From NCBI RefSeq assembly GCF_040545875.1, contig NZ_JBEPMR010000006.1: a stretch of DNA of 64,000 nucleotides; one strand, 5' to 3'. This DNA comes from Faecalicatena_A orotica. GTDB taxonomy: Bacteria; Bacillota; Clostridia; Lachnospirales; Lachnospiraceae. The position numbers and the translations under genes were made by a program. The notes under the pieces were generated by a model. The model searched no databases, was not told where the DNA came from, and saw nothing but the letters and a program-made list of their open reading frames with translations. Every line of letters begins with the position of its first letter. Positions within the stretch are counted from its first letter, which is position 1. Below are positions 41,598 through 50,400 of the stretch, piece by piece.

Positions 41598-41625
41598 CAC
41601 CCGAAAATAAAAGGTAGGTGAGAAA

Positions 41626-41892
41626 GTGAAGAAATACATGATAATCATGGGAGATAAAGAGAAATTCAAGTATTTACAAATGGGAGTACAGGAAGAAACA
41701 GGAGTTAATGAAGTAGTGGCAACTTGTAATAAATCATATGCGGACATGAAAGTGATTGCAATTCTTAATATTTACAGGTTCATCAATCAGCCTGTTATTG
41801 ATATGTATTACCCGGAAACAATGAATGATGATGTATTAGAAGCACTAAATACATTATTTGATTCTGATTTGTTACCGCAAGGCTTCAGATAA
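41626..41892 (+). CDS. Hypothetical protein, 88 aa
   Basis: Soluble, acidic, with MKKYMIIMGDKEKFKYLQMGVQEE at the start and a C-terminal stretch VLEALNTLFDSDLLPQGFR. AGGTAGGTGAG precedes the start codon. I do not recognise a family. It is the first gene past the origin. Confidence 0.6.
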   Translation: MKKYMIIMGDKEKFKYLQMGVQEETGVNEVVATCNKSYADMKVIAILNIYRFINQPVIDMYYPETMNDDVLEALNTLFDSDLLPQGFR

Positions 41893-41925
41893 TCACAACT
41901 ATGCAAGTAACCTATAAATAAAAAT

Positions 41926-41947
41926 CCCGGCTATTGGCGTAGCCGGG
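41926..41947. other. Hairpin with terminator features on the minus strand
   Basis: CCCGGCTA (41926-41933) pairs perfectly with TAGCCGGG (41940-41947). A T run follows only on the minus strand (ATTTTTATTT), where I see no gene, so it may instead be a structural element of the plus transcript. Confidence 0.4.
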
Positions 41948-42021
41948 GAAGATTCAAGCCGGAAACTATAAAAACCCATACATAGTATAGCAGATAACCC
42001 GGCAGAAGGGAAAGAGATATT

Positions 42022-42210
42022 ATGACGATTACAGAAGAAATGATTTGTGAAATGGATGAAAACAACATGAAGGCAAAGGCGGTATTGAATATGTTAATAA
42101 GAGCATGGGAAGAAAGTTCAACAGAATCCAGCGAAGCGGAAATAATGACAACAGTAGAAGCGGCACTTACTTTTATACAGGCGAACGATAGCATATTATC
42201 AAAGCGGTAA
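42022..42210 (+). CDS. Hypothetical protein, 62 aa
   Basis: A short acidic helical protein (EEMICEMDENNMKAKAVLNMLIRAWEESS) preceded by GGGAAAGAGA. It looks like small phage proteins that form helical bundles (DUF-type), but no family is recognised. It is followed by 637 bases without a credible gene. Confidence 0.5.
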   Translation: MTITEEMICEMDENNMKAKAVLNMLIRAWEESSTESSEAEIMTTVEAALTFIQANDSILSKR

Positions 42211-42435
42211 AAAAGTTAAAAAATGTCAATTAATCGGGGGTTTTTACTTTAGCAAATTTTAATGAATGGGGGTTTTTGCCATTTGGATAAATTGTGATAA
42301 AAGCCCCCATTTTACAGGCAATCAAAGCCCCTGTTTTTGGCTTCATATGGCTTCATATAACGGTTTTATTTGGAAATGTAGATTAACCTATGATTGATGT
42401 GGTATTTTCTCATATGGATTAAAGCAAGGGGGTTA

Positions 42436-42695
42436 ATTTCCAAAACAAACAAATGGGCGAAACGTTCGCTTGCGATTTTCCAAAACAAAACAAATGAAAC
42501 GTTCGTTTTCCAAAATACGAATACCGAACGTTGGGCGATTTTCCAAAAACTCAAATAGGCGAAACGTTGCACCCTCAATTTTCCAATAAATACAAATAGC
42601 GAACGTTGAAACGCCGATTTTCCAAAACAACTCAAATAGGGGTGCAACCCTTATTTTCCAATAAAGACGAATACCGAACATATCACTGAAAAGCC
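42436..42695. repeat. Degenerate tandem repeat array, seven units
   Basis: The unit, about 30-40 bp, starts with TTTCCAA and contains AAAT(A/G)GCGAA(A)CGTT. Units begin near 42437, 42477, 42507, 42540, 42580, 42619 and 42655. The surrounding gap 42211-42847 holds no convincing gene: left of the array are G-runs with matching C-runs (GGGGGTTTTT and AAAAGCCCCC), right of it further GAACGTT boxes and the palindrome-like TTGAAAGTTAATTTTCAA. Open frames on the minus strand are a by-product of the repeats. Confidence 0.7.
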
Positions 42696-42847
42696 TGTAA
42701 ATAGGGGGCTGGAATATCCCCCGGCGTTGCACCCCGAACATGAAAAAGGGTGCAACGAAAAAATGAAACGTTCGCTTCATATCGGGGCGAACGTTTCACA
42801 ATATAGCGAACATTTGAAAGTTAATTTTCAAAAGGAAGGGGTACACA

Positions 42848-43282
42848 ATGCGAACATTAGAAGAACGATTATGGAGTGATGAAGATTTCTGGAATGGAAT
42901 AAAGGCGATTACAGATTTGGGAAGGATTACGATTGTTGCATTGCATATTTACGGCGATAATCCAGCATTTCCAGAAGGAAGGGAAAGAATCTTTGTTAGA
43001 TTTATTGGTGATTCCGGTAACATAGTTGAGATACCAGCACCGGAAGAAATAAAAACCTATGAGAATTACAAACAATGGTATTTGGTTCAAACAGCATTGA
43101 ACAAAGTTCATTTACAGCACCAGCACCGGGGCAAGAAACACGTTCCCTTTGTGGTGGACTGTATGCCCGATTTCATCTCGATTAACGCCACAAGGAAGAT
43201 TGCACCATATACCGGGGTAAACTGGATAAATGAAGCACGTGCAAGGTTATATGACCATGTAACGCCGGAATGGCTTCTATAG
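42848..43282 (+). CDS. Phage hypothetical protein, 144 aa
   Basis: GGAAGGGG lies 6 bases before the ATG. The protein begins MRTLEERLWSDEDFWNGIKAI and contains a basic HLQHQHRGKKHVPF stretch and a beta-rich middle (RIFVRFIGDSGNIVEIPAP). No family recognised. It overlaps closely with the next gene. Confidence 0.65.
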   Translation: MRTLEERLWSDEDFWNGIKAITDLGRITIVALHIYGDNPAFPEGRERIFVRFIGDSGNIVEIPAPEEIKTYENYKQWYLVQTALNKVHLQHQHRGKKHVPFVVDCMPDFISINATRKIAPYTGVNWINEARARLYDHVTPEWLL

Positions 43283-43293
43283 GGGGGGATGGT

Positions 43294-43485
43294 ATGATAA
43301 AAATAACCGCTTCAGCGGATACCGAAGAGGAATTGATACAGTTTATTGACAACGCTTATAAAATGGCGGCTGATTCTGGAAAGAAGATATATAACATAAA
43401 AAGACCAAAACAGAAAAACGGTAAATTTTTCAAGGGATATTTTCAAGTTGGCTATTTGTGTCAAAATTCTATTGACGGTGAATGA
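43294..43485 (+). CDS. Phage hypothetical protein, 63 aa
   Basis: The start at 43294 (MIKITASADTEEELIQFID) follows GGGGGGGA; the longer reading from 43270 overlaps the previous gene. The protein has a helix then a basic beta segment (IYNIKRPKQKNGKFFKGYFQVGY). No family recognised. Confidence 0.6.
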   Translation: MIKITASADTEEELIQFIDNAYKMAADSGKKIYNIKRPKQKNGKFFKGYFQVGYLCQNSIDGE

Positions 43486-43573
43486 AGAATATGATATGAT
43501 ATATATGTTCTACAGCACGTATAACATAGGTGAAACATCATAAGTACCGCACCGGAAACGGTGTAAGTTCTTT

Positions 43574-43627
43574 CAAAGGGCGTGGGAAATGACTTTAATT
43601 AGTTGTTTCCTACGCCCTTTGTTTTGA
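43574..43627 (+). terminator. Strong hairpin terminator inside the element
   Basis: CAAAGGGCGTGGGAAA (43574-43589) pairs with TTTCCTACGCCCTTTG (43606-43621), one G-U pair, followed by TTTT. It separates early/replication genes from the tail-related genes, so the latter should have their own promoter or need antitermination. Confidence 0.8.
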
Positions 43628-43648
43628 GAAAAAATAAGGAAAGTGAGG

Positions 43649-43762
43649 ATGAAGAAAATGTATGTAAATCCGTTTTGGTTTGGAGTTTTGGCAACTGTAG
43701 GGGCTGAAATTTTGGCGATTATTGTAGTCGCATTTATTCAGTACATGAAGGGAGATAAATAA
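43649..43762 (+). CDS. 37-residue membrane peptide
   Basis: ATG at 43649 with AAGGA 8 bases upstream (a second ATG at 43658). One membrane span (FGVLATVGAEILAIIVVAFI) and a short charged end (QYMKGDK). Such peptides occur in many Firmicutes prophages and islands; function unknown. It stands 2 bases before the next gene. Confidence 0.6.
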   Translation: MKKMYVNPFWFGVLATVGAEILAIIVVAFIQYMKGDK

Positions 43763-43764
43763 TT

Positions 43765-44004
43765 ATGATTACTTTAACAGATGAAGAATTACAGGAATTG
43801 AGAAAAGAAATTAAAAGTGAAATCATGGAACAGATGAAATTGAACAAGCTGGATACACTTCACGAAGATGTTCAGCAGATGATTGAAACCGCTACGCCGG
43901 GAAAAATGACAAAGGCACAGGTGATTGAAAAAATTGCAAAAACACGTGACCCGGACGAACGTAGAAAGTTAATTACTGATAATATGGAACTTTTGGAAGC
44001 ATAA
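43765..44004 (+). CDS. Small helical hypothetical protein, 79 aa
   Basis: An almost wholly helical, charged protein (ELQELRKEIKSEIMEQMKLNKL and KAQVIEKIAKTRDPDERRKLI) with coiled-coil character. A weak GGGAGA is upstream. No family recognised; perhaps a small regulator or scaffold. Confidence 0.6.
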   Translation: MITLTDEELQELRKEIKSEIMEQMKLNKLDTLHEDVQQMIETATPGKMTKAQVIEKIAKTRDPDERRKLITDNMELLEA

Positions 44005-44020
44005 ACAAGGGGGTAACGGT

Positions 44021-44488
44021 ATGAGTGCAAAAACAATAATGATGAAAAGAGGGAAAAATGATTTTTTTCCTTCTGAACAAACATTTGACGTAATTACAAA
44101 TGATATTGGCTTGAAACAAGTTCGTATCAATGGAAACTGTTTCATTGTTCCGCAACCAGTAGCAACATTCATAGATAATATGTTTGATGTTGTAAGTGAT
44201 TTGGAAGAACAACTTGATAAACAGGCGTTGTTGAGAAAAGAAGATTTAATGAAAAAAAGTGTATCTATTGCCGCCGGTTTAATGGGTGGGAACGAAAGAC
44301 GGATAAGAGGAAAAAATCTATTAAAAAAAGATTTCCATGATTCAAGTGACGAAGGTTATCAAGAATTTTATACTGATGTGATTAAACGGATTCAAAATAG
44401 TATAGAAGATATTTGGACACCAAAAGAACGTGGTGAAACGGTAGAAAAGGTTGAAATAAGCCCAAATAATGCAAAATGGCGTGATTAA
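44021..44488 (+). CDS. Hypothetical protein, 155 aa
   Basis: AAGGGGG is 8 bases before the ATG. The protein has a beta-rich start (TFDVITNDIGLKQVRINGNCFIV), a helix (VSDLEEQLDKQALLRKEDLM), and a basic stretch GNERRIRGKNLLKKDF. No recognised family. It precedes the tail chaperone-like gene. Confidence 0.6.
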   Translation: MSAKTIMMKRGKNDFFPSEQTFDVITNDIGLKQVRINGNCFIVPQPVATFIDNMFDVVSDLEEQLDKQALLRKEDLMKKSVSIAAGLMGGNERRIRGKNLLKKDFHDSSDEGYQEFYTDVIKRIQNSIEDIWTPKERGETVEKVEISPNNAKWRD

Positions 44489-44525
44489 CTTCACGCCTGT
44501 TTTTCTATGAAGAAGGTGATAGAAC

Positions 44526-44837
44526 ATGAAAGAATTATTCACAATTAACAATGATAAATATTCATTGCAATACAACATGAATATTGTAAGTAGAATTGAA
44601 CAAACGTTAAATTGTTCAATTCCATATTTGATATCTAAAGGGGTGTACAATAGCCGCCAACTTCAAACAATGTTGGCGTTCGGGTTAGTAGATTCTGAAG
44701 GAAAGCATATAAGCATAAAAACCGCTATGACAATCGCCGGAAAACTGATAGCGGAAAACAAAGAAAGTATAAAACGTATGGTTGTCGGAACGATTGTTAC
44801 AGATATTCCATTTACGGTAAAGGGTGGGGGTGATTAG
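44526..44837 (+). CDS. Tail assembly chaperone-like protein
   Basis: The 103-residue protein (MKELFTINNDKYSLQYNMNIVSRIEQTLN, then helices) resembles the small tail assembly chaperones that precede tape measure genes in siphophages. It lies directly upstream of the tape measure start (1 base past its stop), the expected place. GAAGGTG precedes the ATG. The call rests on position plus general pattern and is moderate. Confidence 0.55.
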   Translation: MKELFTINNDKYSLQYNMNIVSRIEQTLNCSIPYLISKGVYNSRQLQTMLAFGLVDSEGKHISIKTAMTIAGKLIAENKESIKRMVVGTIVTDIPFTVKGGGD

Positions 44838-44838
44838 A

Positions 44839-47800
44839 ATGGCTGATTATACACTATCGGCGAAAATTACAGGTGATTCAAGTGGTTTTGAAAGTGCGGT
44901 TAGTAAAAGCCAATCCTGTATTGAAAATTTGGGCGGTAAGTTCGATAAGTTATCTTCTAAACTTTCTTCAGTCTCTAAGGCTTTTGCCCCATTAAGTGCG
45001 GCGGCAAGTGCCGCTGGTGCGGTTGGTGTAAAAAGTTTTGCAAGTTTTGAAGAAGAAATGTCAAAGGTGGGTGCTATATCCGGTGCAACCGGAAGTGATA
45101 TGGACGCACTTACCGAAAAGGCTAAAGAAATGGGTGCGACAACGAAGTTTTCCGCTACAGAATCGGGACAGGCTATGGAATACATGGCTATGGCTGGTTG
45201 GAAAACCGAAGATATGTTACAAGGTATTGACGGTATTATGAGCCTTGCGGCGGCTTCCGGCGAAGATTTGGCAACTACTTCTGATATCGTAACCGATGCA
45301 CTTACAGCCTTTGGGTTGTCGGCTTCCGATTCCGGGCATTTTGCAGATATTTTAGCGGCGGCTTCATCCAATGCGAATACCAATGTATCAATGATGGGCG
45401 AAACATTCAAATATTGTGCCCCTATCGCTGGTGCTATGGGCTTTTCCGCTGAAGAAACAGCCGAAGCAATAGGATTGATGGCGAATAGTGGTATTAAGGC
45501 TTCACAGGCTGGTACATCACTTAGAACCATTATGACGAACTTATCCGGCGATATTAAATTTACCGGAAAGAACTTGGGTGATGTAACCATAGCCACAAGT
45601 AACGCCGATGGTTCAATGAGAGATTTGAACGACATTTTGGGAGATTGCCGGGCGGCGTTTTCCAAAATGACAGAATCAGAGAAAACAGCGGCGGCAGAAA
45701 CCTTAGTTGGTAAAAATGCTATGAGTGGCTTCCTTGCCTTGATGAACAGCGGCGAAGGAGATATTGAGAAGTTAAGGGGTGCAATCGCCGGGTGTACAGA
45801 CGAAACAACCGGATATAGTGCGGCGGCTGATATGGCTGAGAAAATGATGGATAATCTTTCCGGTAAAGTTACTATCATGAAATCAACCTTAGAAGGTGCG
45901 GCTATTGTAATCGGCGAAACCCTTGCACCGTATGTAACAACGCTGGTTGAGGGTATCACAGACCTTGCCAACAGATTTATAAATTTAGACGAAGGGACGC
46001 AAAAAACAATCGTTGCTATTGGTGCGGTGGTTGCGGCAATCGCCCCGGCGTTACTGATTATGAGTAAAACATCTGATATCATGTCGGCACTATGTACCGT
46101 TATGGCGGCGGTGGCTTCCCCGGTTGGTATTGTGGTTGCGGCGGTAGCGGCTTTGGCGGCTGGATTCGTGTACCTTATGAATACCAATCAGGCGTTCCAT
46201 GATAGGGTTATGACCGTATGGGACGCTGTAAAGACAAAGATACAGGGTGTGGTTGATGGCTTATCCGGGATATCGTTTGATAATATCTTTTCCGGGTTGC
46301 AATCGGCTTTTGATACAGTAGCCCCTATAATCGGGGGTGTGATTGAAGGTATTGTTGGTGCGGTTCAGAATCTTCTTCCGGTGTTCAACAATATCTTTGG
46401 AACAATTAAAACAGTAATCGGTTATGTTGTGGAAGCGTTCAAGGGCTTCTTTTCCGGCTTAACTTCCGGCTTTTCTTCCGGGCTTAGTGGGGCAAGTGGT
46501 TTTTCTTCCGGGCTGATATCGGTTATTGGCTTGATATCGCCGCCGCTTAAAGCGGTTATTTTACTGTTTCAGAATTTCGCACCGCAAATACAGGCGTTGG
46601 TTACCGCTATCGGTTCAAGCCTTGTACCTGTATTTACTACACTTGGAACAACAATAGGCGGTATTGTATCCGCTGTACTTCCGGCTATTCAGTCGGCTAT
46701 GGCTAATTTGATTCCGGTTATCGCTAGTATCATTTCAGCGGTTACCCAGATAATTACAACGGTGCTTCCGGTGTTTATCAGTCTGATAAATCAGTTAGCC
46801 CCATTTCTGGTACAGATAGCCCAGATGATAGGGCAGATTGTAGCGGCTTTAGCCCCTATGATTGCACAACTCATTGAAACGCTATTACCAGTAATCACGA
46901 ATATTGTAACCGTGGTAATGAACGTGATTACCGCAATCATGCCAGCATTGATAGCAATAATCAATGTGGTAATGGCGGTAATACAGGCGTTAGTACCAAT
47001 TATCACAAATATTTTATCGGTGGTGGTGTCGGTTATATCCGGTATCATTTCCGCTATTAACCCGATTATTTCATTTATCGGGGGTGTAATTTCCGCTATT
47101 ATGGCGGTGATTTCACCGATTGTAACATTTGTGTCAGATATTATAGCAACCGTTATTAAAGTGATAGGTACTATAATCGGCACAATCACAGGCATATTTG
47201 CAACTGTTTTCAGTATCGTATCCGGTGTGTTCTCTAATATATCGGATTTCATATCAACTACGATTTCAGCGGTATCAACCGTGATTTCAACGCTTACAGG
47301 TATCGTAGGTGGGGTGTTCAACTCTATTTATTCTACGGTATCAAGCGTGATGCAGAACGTAGGTAATTTTATACAGGGTATCTTTACAGGTATTCAGTCC
47401 GCTTGGAACGGCTTAACAAGTTTCGTGTCCGGCGTGTTCGATGGTGTGGCTTCCGCTGTATCCCAACTGGTATCACAGGTTAAGGGATTCGTGAACGGTG
47501 TCATAAGCGGTATCAATAGTGCAATCGGTGTGATTAACATGATACCGGGTGTTTCTATCGGTTCAATACCTTACCTCTTACATGGTACTGAAGATTGGTC
47601 TGGTGGATTTGCCCGAATGAACGAAGGTGGGCGTGGAGAATTAACCTACTTACCGGACGGAACACAGGTAATACCACATGATATATCTATCAAGTACGCA
47701 AGAGAAGCGGCAAGGGCAAACGTAGCCGGGAACGATACACAAAGTATTGATTATGACCGTTTAGCCAGCACTATGTTAAGTGCCTTATCCGGTGTGAAGA

Positions 47801-47904
47801 TTGAACACGTTTCCACGCTGAACGGTAAGACCGTAGCAAGTGAATTAACGCCGCTGATTAACAAAAGATTAGGAAAGCAATACAACAGAGAAGAAAGAGG
47901 TTAG
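44839..47904 (+). CDS. Phage tail tape measure protein, TP901 type
   Basis: About 1021 residues. Residues 55-300 are the conserved TP901 core (SFASFEEEMSKVGAISGATG, ATTKFSATESGQAMEYMAMAG, TNVSMMGETFKYCAPIAGAMG, GIKASQAGTSLRTIMTNLSG), followed by hydrophobic segments and a long Val/Ile-rich heptad region (about 490-870), then a C-terminal domain. At about 0.15 nm per residue the length implies a tail near 150 nm in the family as a whole. The start at 44839 (MADYTLSAKITG) follows GGGGGTGA. Without tail tube, portal or capsid genes nearby it must act with another phage's proteins, or be a relic. Confidence 0.93.
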   Translation: MADYTLSAKITGDSSGFESAVSKSQSCIENLGGKFDKLSSKLSSVSKAFAPLSAAASAAGAVGVKSFASFEEEMSKVGAISGATGSDMDALTEKAKEMGATTKFSATESGQAMEYMAMAGWKTEDMLQGIDGIMSLAAASGEDLATTSDIVTDALTAFGLSASDSGHFADILAAASSNANTNVSMMGETFKYCAPIAGAMGFSAEETAEAIGLMANSGIKASQAGTSLRTIMTNLSGDIKFTGKNLGDVTIATSNADGSMRDLNDILGDCRAAFSKMTESEKTAAAETLVGKNAMSGFLALMNSGEGDIEKLRGAIAGCTDETTGYSAAADMAEKMMDNLSGKVTIMKSTLEGAAIVIGETLAPYVTTLVEGITDLANRFINLDEGTQKTIVAIGAVVAAIAPALLIMSKTSDIMSALCTVMAAVASPVGIVVAAVAALAAGFVYLMNTNQAFHDRVMTVWDAVKTKIQGVVDGLSGISFDNIFSGLQSAFDTVAPIIGGVIEGIVGAVQNLLPVFNNIFGTIKTVIGYVVEAFKGFFSGLTSGFSSGLSGASGFSSGLISVIGLISPPLKAVILLFQNFAPQIQALVTAIGSSLVPVFTTLGTTIGGIVSAVLPAIQSAMANLIPVIASIISAVTQIITTVLPVFISLINQLAPFLVQIAQMIGQIVAALAPMIAQLIETLLPVITNIVTVVMNVITAIMPALIAIINVVMAVIQALVPIITNILSVVVSVISGIISAINPIISFIGGVISAIMAVISPIVTFVSDIIATVIKVIGTIIGTITGIFATVFSIVSGVFSNISDFISTTISAVSTVISTLTGIVGGVFNSIYSTVSSVMQNVGNFIQGIFTGIQSAWNGLTSFVSGVFDGVASAVSQLVSQVKGFVNGVISGINSAIGVINMIPGVSIGSIPYLLHGTEDWSGGFARMNEGGRGELTYLPDGTQVIPHDISIKYAREAARANVAGNDTQSIDYDRLASTMLSALSGVKIEHVSTLNGKTVASELTPLINKRLGKQYNREERG

Positions 47905-47907
47905 AAT

Positions 47908-48300
47908 ATGGGCATAATAAATGTGAAATTTAATGAGCATGAACTTAATACTCTTGCTAGTAAACTACAGCAAATGAACAGTATCCGGTTCGATGGGGTT
48001 GTTAAGAAAAACATCACAGAAATATTCAATCGGTCAAAAGATAACAACCCGGCTACTGGTGGTACGCCTGTATCAACGGAAGCAACTAGACCGGGTGCAC
48101 CACATGGCGAGTTACGACTTTCAGCCGGATTATCGGGTGACGAAATGGGGTACTTGAAAGACTATGCACCCCATGTTGAATATGGACATAGAACCAAAAA
48201 CGGCGGCTATGTTCCCGGTCAGCATTTCTTACAGAATAATGTAAATATTCAAGGGGAAATTTACAGGAAGGATTTGTTGGACGCTATTAAAAGAGGTTAG
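47908..48300 (+). CDS. HK97 gp10-like minor head/tail protein
   Basis: The 130-residue protein contains APHVEYGHRTKNGGYVPGQHFL, the gp10-family hallmark, and an N-terminal helix ELNTLASKLQQM. These proteins sit at the head-tail joint (tail completion). In ordinary siphophages the gene lies upstream of the tape measure; here it is downstream, so the gene order is unusual. AGAAAGAGG precedes the ATG. Confidence 0.8.
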   Translation: MGIINVKFNEHELNTLASKLQQMNSIRFDGVVKKNITEIFNRSKDNNPATGGTPVSTEATRPGAPHGELRLSAGLSGDEMGYLKDYAPHVEYGHRTKNGGYVPGQHFLQNNVNIQGEIYRKDLLDAIKRG

Positions 48301-48312
48301 TTATTACCAATG

Positions 48313-48331
48313 CCGGGGGCAAGTCCCCCGG
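48313..48331 (+). terminator. Hairpin after gp10-like gene
   Basis: CCGGGGG (48313-48319) pairs with CCCCCGG (48325-48331), followed by only TTT, so at best a weak terminator between tail-type genes and the regulators. Confidence 0.5.
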
Positions 48332-48353
48332 TTTACCAAAGGGGGTAATCGTG

Positions 48354-48728
48354 ATGCAAAGGAAAATAAATCCCATGTATATTATGGGAATATGTCCGGC
48401 ATTTTCTGAAATCCAGAACAACTATAAAAATGAAATATGTTGGATTGCTCAATTTTCAAAGCTGATAAACAACAATAAAATGGCTGATTTTTTATATTCT
48501 GAAGCCAAAGAATTACAGAATGTAATTATAGAAAGCCAAAAAGAAAAAGAAGTATTGCAACGCCGGATTGATAAAATCAAAGGGAATGATTTCATGAAGA
48601 AAGTATTGAAAATGTGGTATATGGACGGTATGAACCATAATGAAATTGCTTCAACTTTGAATATAGGCAAAGCGTATTCAGAAGATTTGAAATGTGATGG
48701 GGATGAACTATTAAGAATACTGTATTAA
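48354..48728 (+). CDS. Sigma-like HTH regulator, 124 aa
   Basis: The first 75 residues are helical with a coiled-coil stretch (KELQNVIIESQKEKEVLQRRIDKIKG); the rest is a sigma-region-4-like helix-turn-helix (MKKVLKMWYMDGMNHNEIASTLNIGKAYSEDL in parts). Proteins of this kind (ArpU/RinA-like) turn on late genes of phages and islands. AGGGGG lies 8 bases before the ATG at 48354. Confidence 0.6.
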   Translation: MQRKINPMYIMGICPAFSEIQNNYKNEICWIAQFSKLINNNKMADFLYSEAKELQNVIIESQKEKEVLQRRIDKIKGNDFMKKVLKMWYMDGMNHNEIASTLNIGKAYSEDLKCDGDELLRILY

Positions 48729-48741
48729 AGGCGGTGAAAGA

Positions 48742-49650
48742 ATGTCAAATGAAGATATTGTATTAGAAATACAGAATAATATAAATGTTACTGATAATTT
48801 GGCACGATTATATGAAATGAATCAAGGCTTGATGAAGGTAATTATTAAACCTTATCTACGGTGTTTTGATGAAGAAGATTTAATGCAAGAATGTTATTTC
48901 GCTTTATATGATGCCGTGAAAGCCTTTGATTATCAACGAAATACAAGATTTTCCACATATTTAGTCAATCATGTTCATTGGTCGATGGTTCAATATTTCG
49001 CAAATAATAGACATATGAAAAAAATACCGGATTACGCCTACCGGGAAATACGCAAGTACCACAAGTATAAAAATGAATTTAAAGAAGAACACGGTTACTA
49101 CCCTAGTACCAAAGAAATTTGTGATGAATTGAATATAGATGTTGATAAAATAGGTACATTGGAACGCCTTATATCAGAACGTGAATGTACAAGTTTGGAT
49201 TCAACAATAACTGATTCAGATGGTGAAGTGCTTTCTGTATATAATTCATTGGATAGTGGTGTTAATGTTGAAAATCAGATTTTGGATTCTGTTTCTAATG
49301 ATGAATTATGGAATGAGGTTAATAAGCTGGATGAAGAACAAAGAGATATTATCATTGCACATTTTAAGAACAATGTTCCATATTCTGAATTAGAAGAAAA
49401 GGTAAACCGAAACAAATTGTATAGGCTTCTTAGGGCGGCATATTCGGTATTAAAAGAAAATGATTATGTACGTGCTATTGCGGAAAGTTACGGCTTTAAT
49501 TCTTCTGATGCGTACCGGGGTGGCGTGAGTTCTTTCAAAAAATCCTTTACATCTTCCACAGAACAGGCGGCATTAAGAAACATAAGAATTGAAGAACAAT
49601 TAAATAAAAGTCAATCCTTATATGATTCTATTATGTCTTTGGTGGTGTAA
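48742..49650 (+). CDS. Sigma-70-type RNA polymerase sigma factor
   Basis: The 302-residue protein has region 2 (DEEDLMQECYFALYDAVKAFDYQRNTRFSTYLVNHVHW in parts, with the core-binding and -10 recognition helices), region 3 (EEHGYYPSTKEICDELNI) and a region 4-like segment (LDEEQRDIIIAHFKNNVPYSELEEKVNRNKLYRLL in parts). It is unusual for an integrated element to have a full-length sigma factor; it could serve late genes or divert host transcription. GGCGGTGAAAG precedes the ATG. Confidence 0.85.
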   Translation: MSNEDIVLEIQNNINVTDNLARLYEMNQGLMKVIIKPYLRCFDEEDLMQECYFALYDAVKAFDYQRNTRFSTYLVNHVHWSMVQYFANNRHMKKIPDYAYREIRKYHKYKNEFKEEHGYYPSTKEICDELNIDVDKIGTLERLISERECTSLDSTITDSDGEVLSVYNSLDSGVNVENQILDSVSNDELWNEVNKLDEEQRDIIIAHFKNNVPYSELEEKVNRNKLYRLLRAAYSVLKENDYVRAIAESYGFNSSDAYRGGVSSFKKSFTSSTEQAALRNIRIEEQLNKSQSLYDSIMSLVV

Positions 49651-49651
49651 T

Positions 49652-50167
49652 ATGGATGCAAAGGAATATTTGCAAAATGTTCAAAAGTGTATTAAACATT
49701 TGGACTATTTAACCCGGATAATAAAAAAGAATCATATAAGAGAATCAGAAATATTGGAAGATGTAAAAAGTATCATCAATCTACGCTTAAATACTCTTTA
49801 TCTTATCCATGCATTGCCGAACCCAAAGCACGTACATATTTTATATAAAAGGTACATCATTGGGGATTCATGGGAAAGAATTTCTTTAGATATGGGGGTA
49901 GGTGTAAATCATTTGTGCGAATGGGTGCAACCTAGAGCGTTGAAAGAGTTTCAAAGCACACACGAAACTATGCTTAAAAATGTACAATTACCAGAATTGA
50001 AAAAGTACGGTAAAACGGTTGTATTGAGCATTGATAGAAAACAAGTGAAATCTGATTATTTGGCTGGTATGCCGTATGTGGATATTTCCCGAAAATATAA
50101 TTTATCACTCAATACATTAAAGGGATGGATAAAGCGATATAAATGGGCTGAAGAAAGAAGGAAGTGA
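49652..50167 (+). CDS. DUF1492/terminase-small-like HTH protein
   Basis: The start at 49652 (MDAKEYLQNVQKC) is natural; the upstream reading overlaps the sigma gene. Residues 1-110 look like the DUF1492/ArpU late regulator group (LYKRYIIGDSWERISLDMGV). Residues 120-171 have LAGMPYVDISRKYNLSLNTLKGWIKRYKW, the helix-turn-helix typical of the N-terminal domain of small terminase subunits. A role in packaging recognition or late regulation is possible; the order of domains is odd for either. Confidence 0.5.
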   Translation: MDAKEYLQNVQKCIKHLDYLTRIIKKNHIRESEILEDVKSIINLRLNTLYLIHALPNPKHVHILYKRYIIGDSWERISLDMGVGVNHLCEWVQPRALKEFQSTHETMLKNVQLPELKKYGKTVVLSIDRKQVKSDYLAGMPYVDISRKYNLSLNTLKGWIKRYKWAEERRK

Positions 50168-50241
50168 TTGTATCACCGTTTCTAAACTGTTATAATGACA
50201 GTAAAGGAACGGTGATTTTCTTTTAAGGAAGGTGAAACCCT

Positions 50242-50400
50242 ATGAGTATAGCAAAGCCCCGATTTTGGGATTATATAATATTTGACGATGATTGTAATAT
50301 TACCGGAATAGAACCGGATACCCCGGAAGATATCAAATCGGAATATGAAGAATGGGTGAAACAGAAAGAAACCAACAGGAAAGCCGGAATTAAAGTATGA
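50242..50400 (+). CDS. Small hypothetical protein, 52 aa
   Basis: AAGGAAGG precedes the ATG by 9 bases. Acidic: MSIAKPRFWDYIIFDDDCN then IEPDTPEDIKSEYEEWVKQK. The next gene overlaps its stop codon (ATGA), which supports translation. No family recognised. Confidence 0.55.
   Translation: MSIAKPRFWDYIIFDDDCNITGIEPDTPEDIKSEYEEWVKQKETNRKAGIKV

Noticed and set aside
42436..42695. CRISPR array
   Set aside because: Unit starts are spaced irregularly (30-40 bases), there is no constant repeat with unique spacers, and no cas gene is present.
42366..42780. Two overlapping minus-strand open frames of 93 and 115 codons
   Set aside because: Both run through the degenerate tandem array and translate it into Phe/Trp/Arg repeats in two frames at once, which shows they are products of the repeat unit.
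44847..46187. 446-codon open frame on the minus strand
   Set aside because: Opposite the tape measure gene; its Ala/Ile/Pro-rich composition is the complement of the Gly/Ala/Val repeats of that gene.
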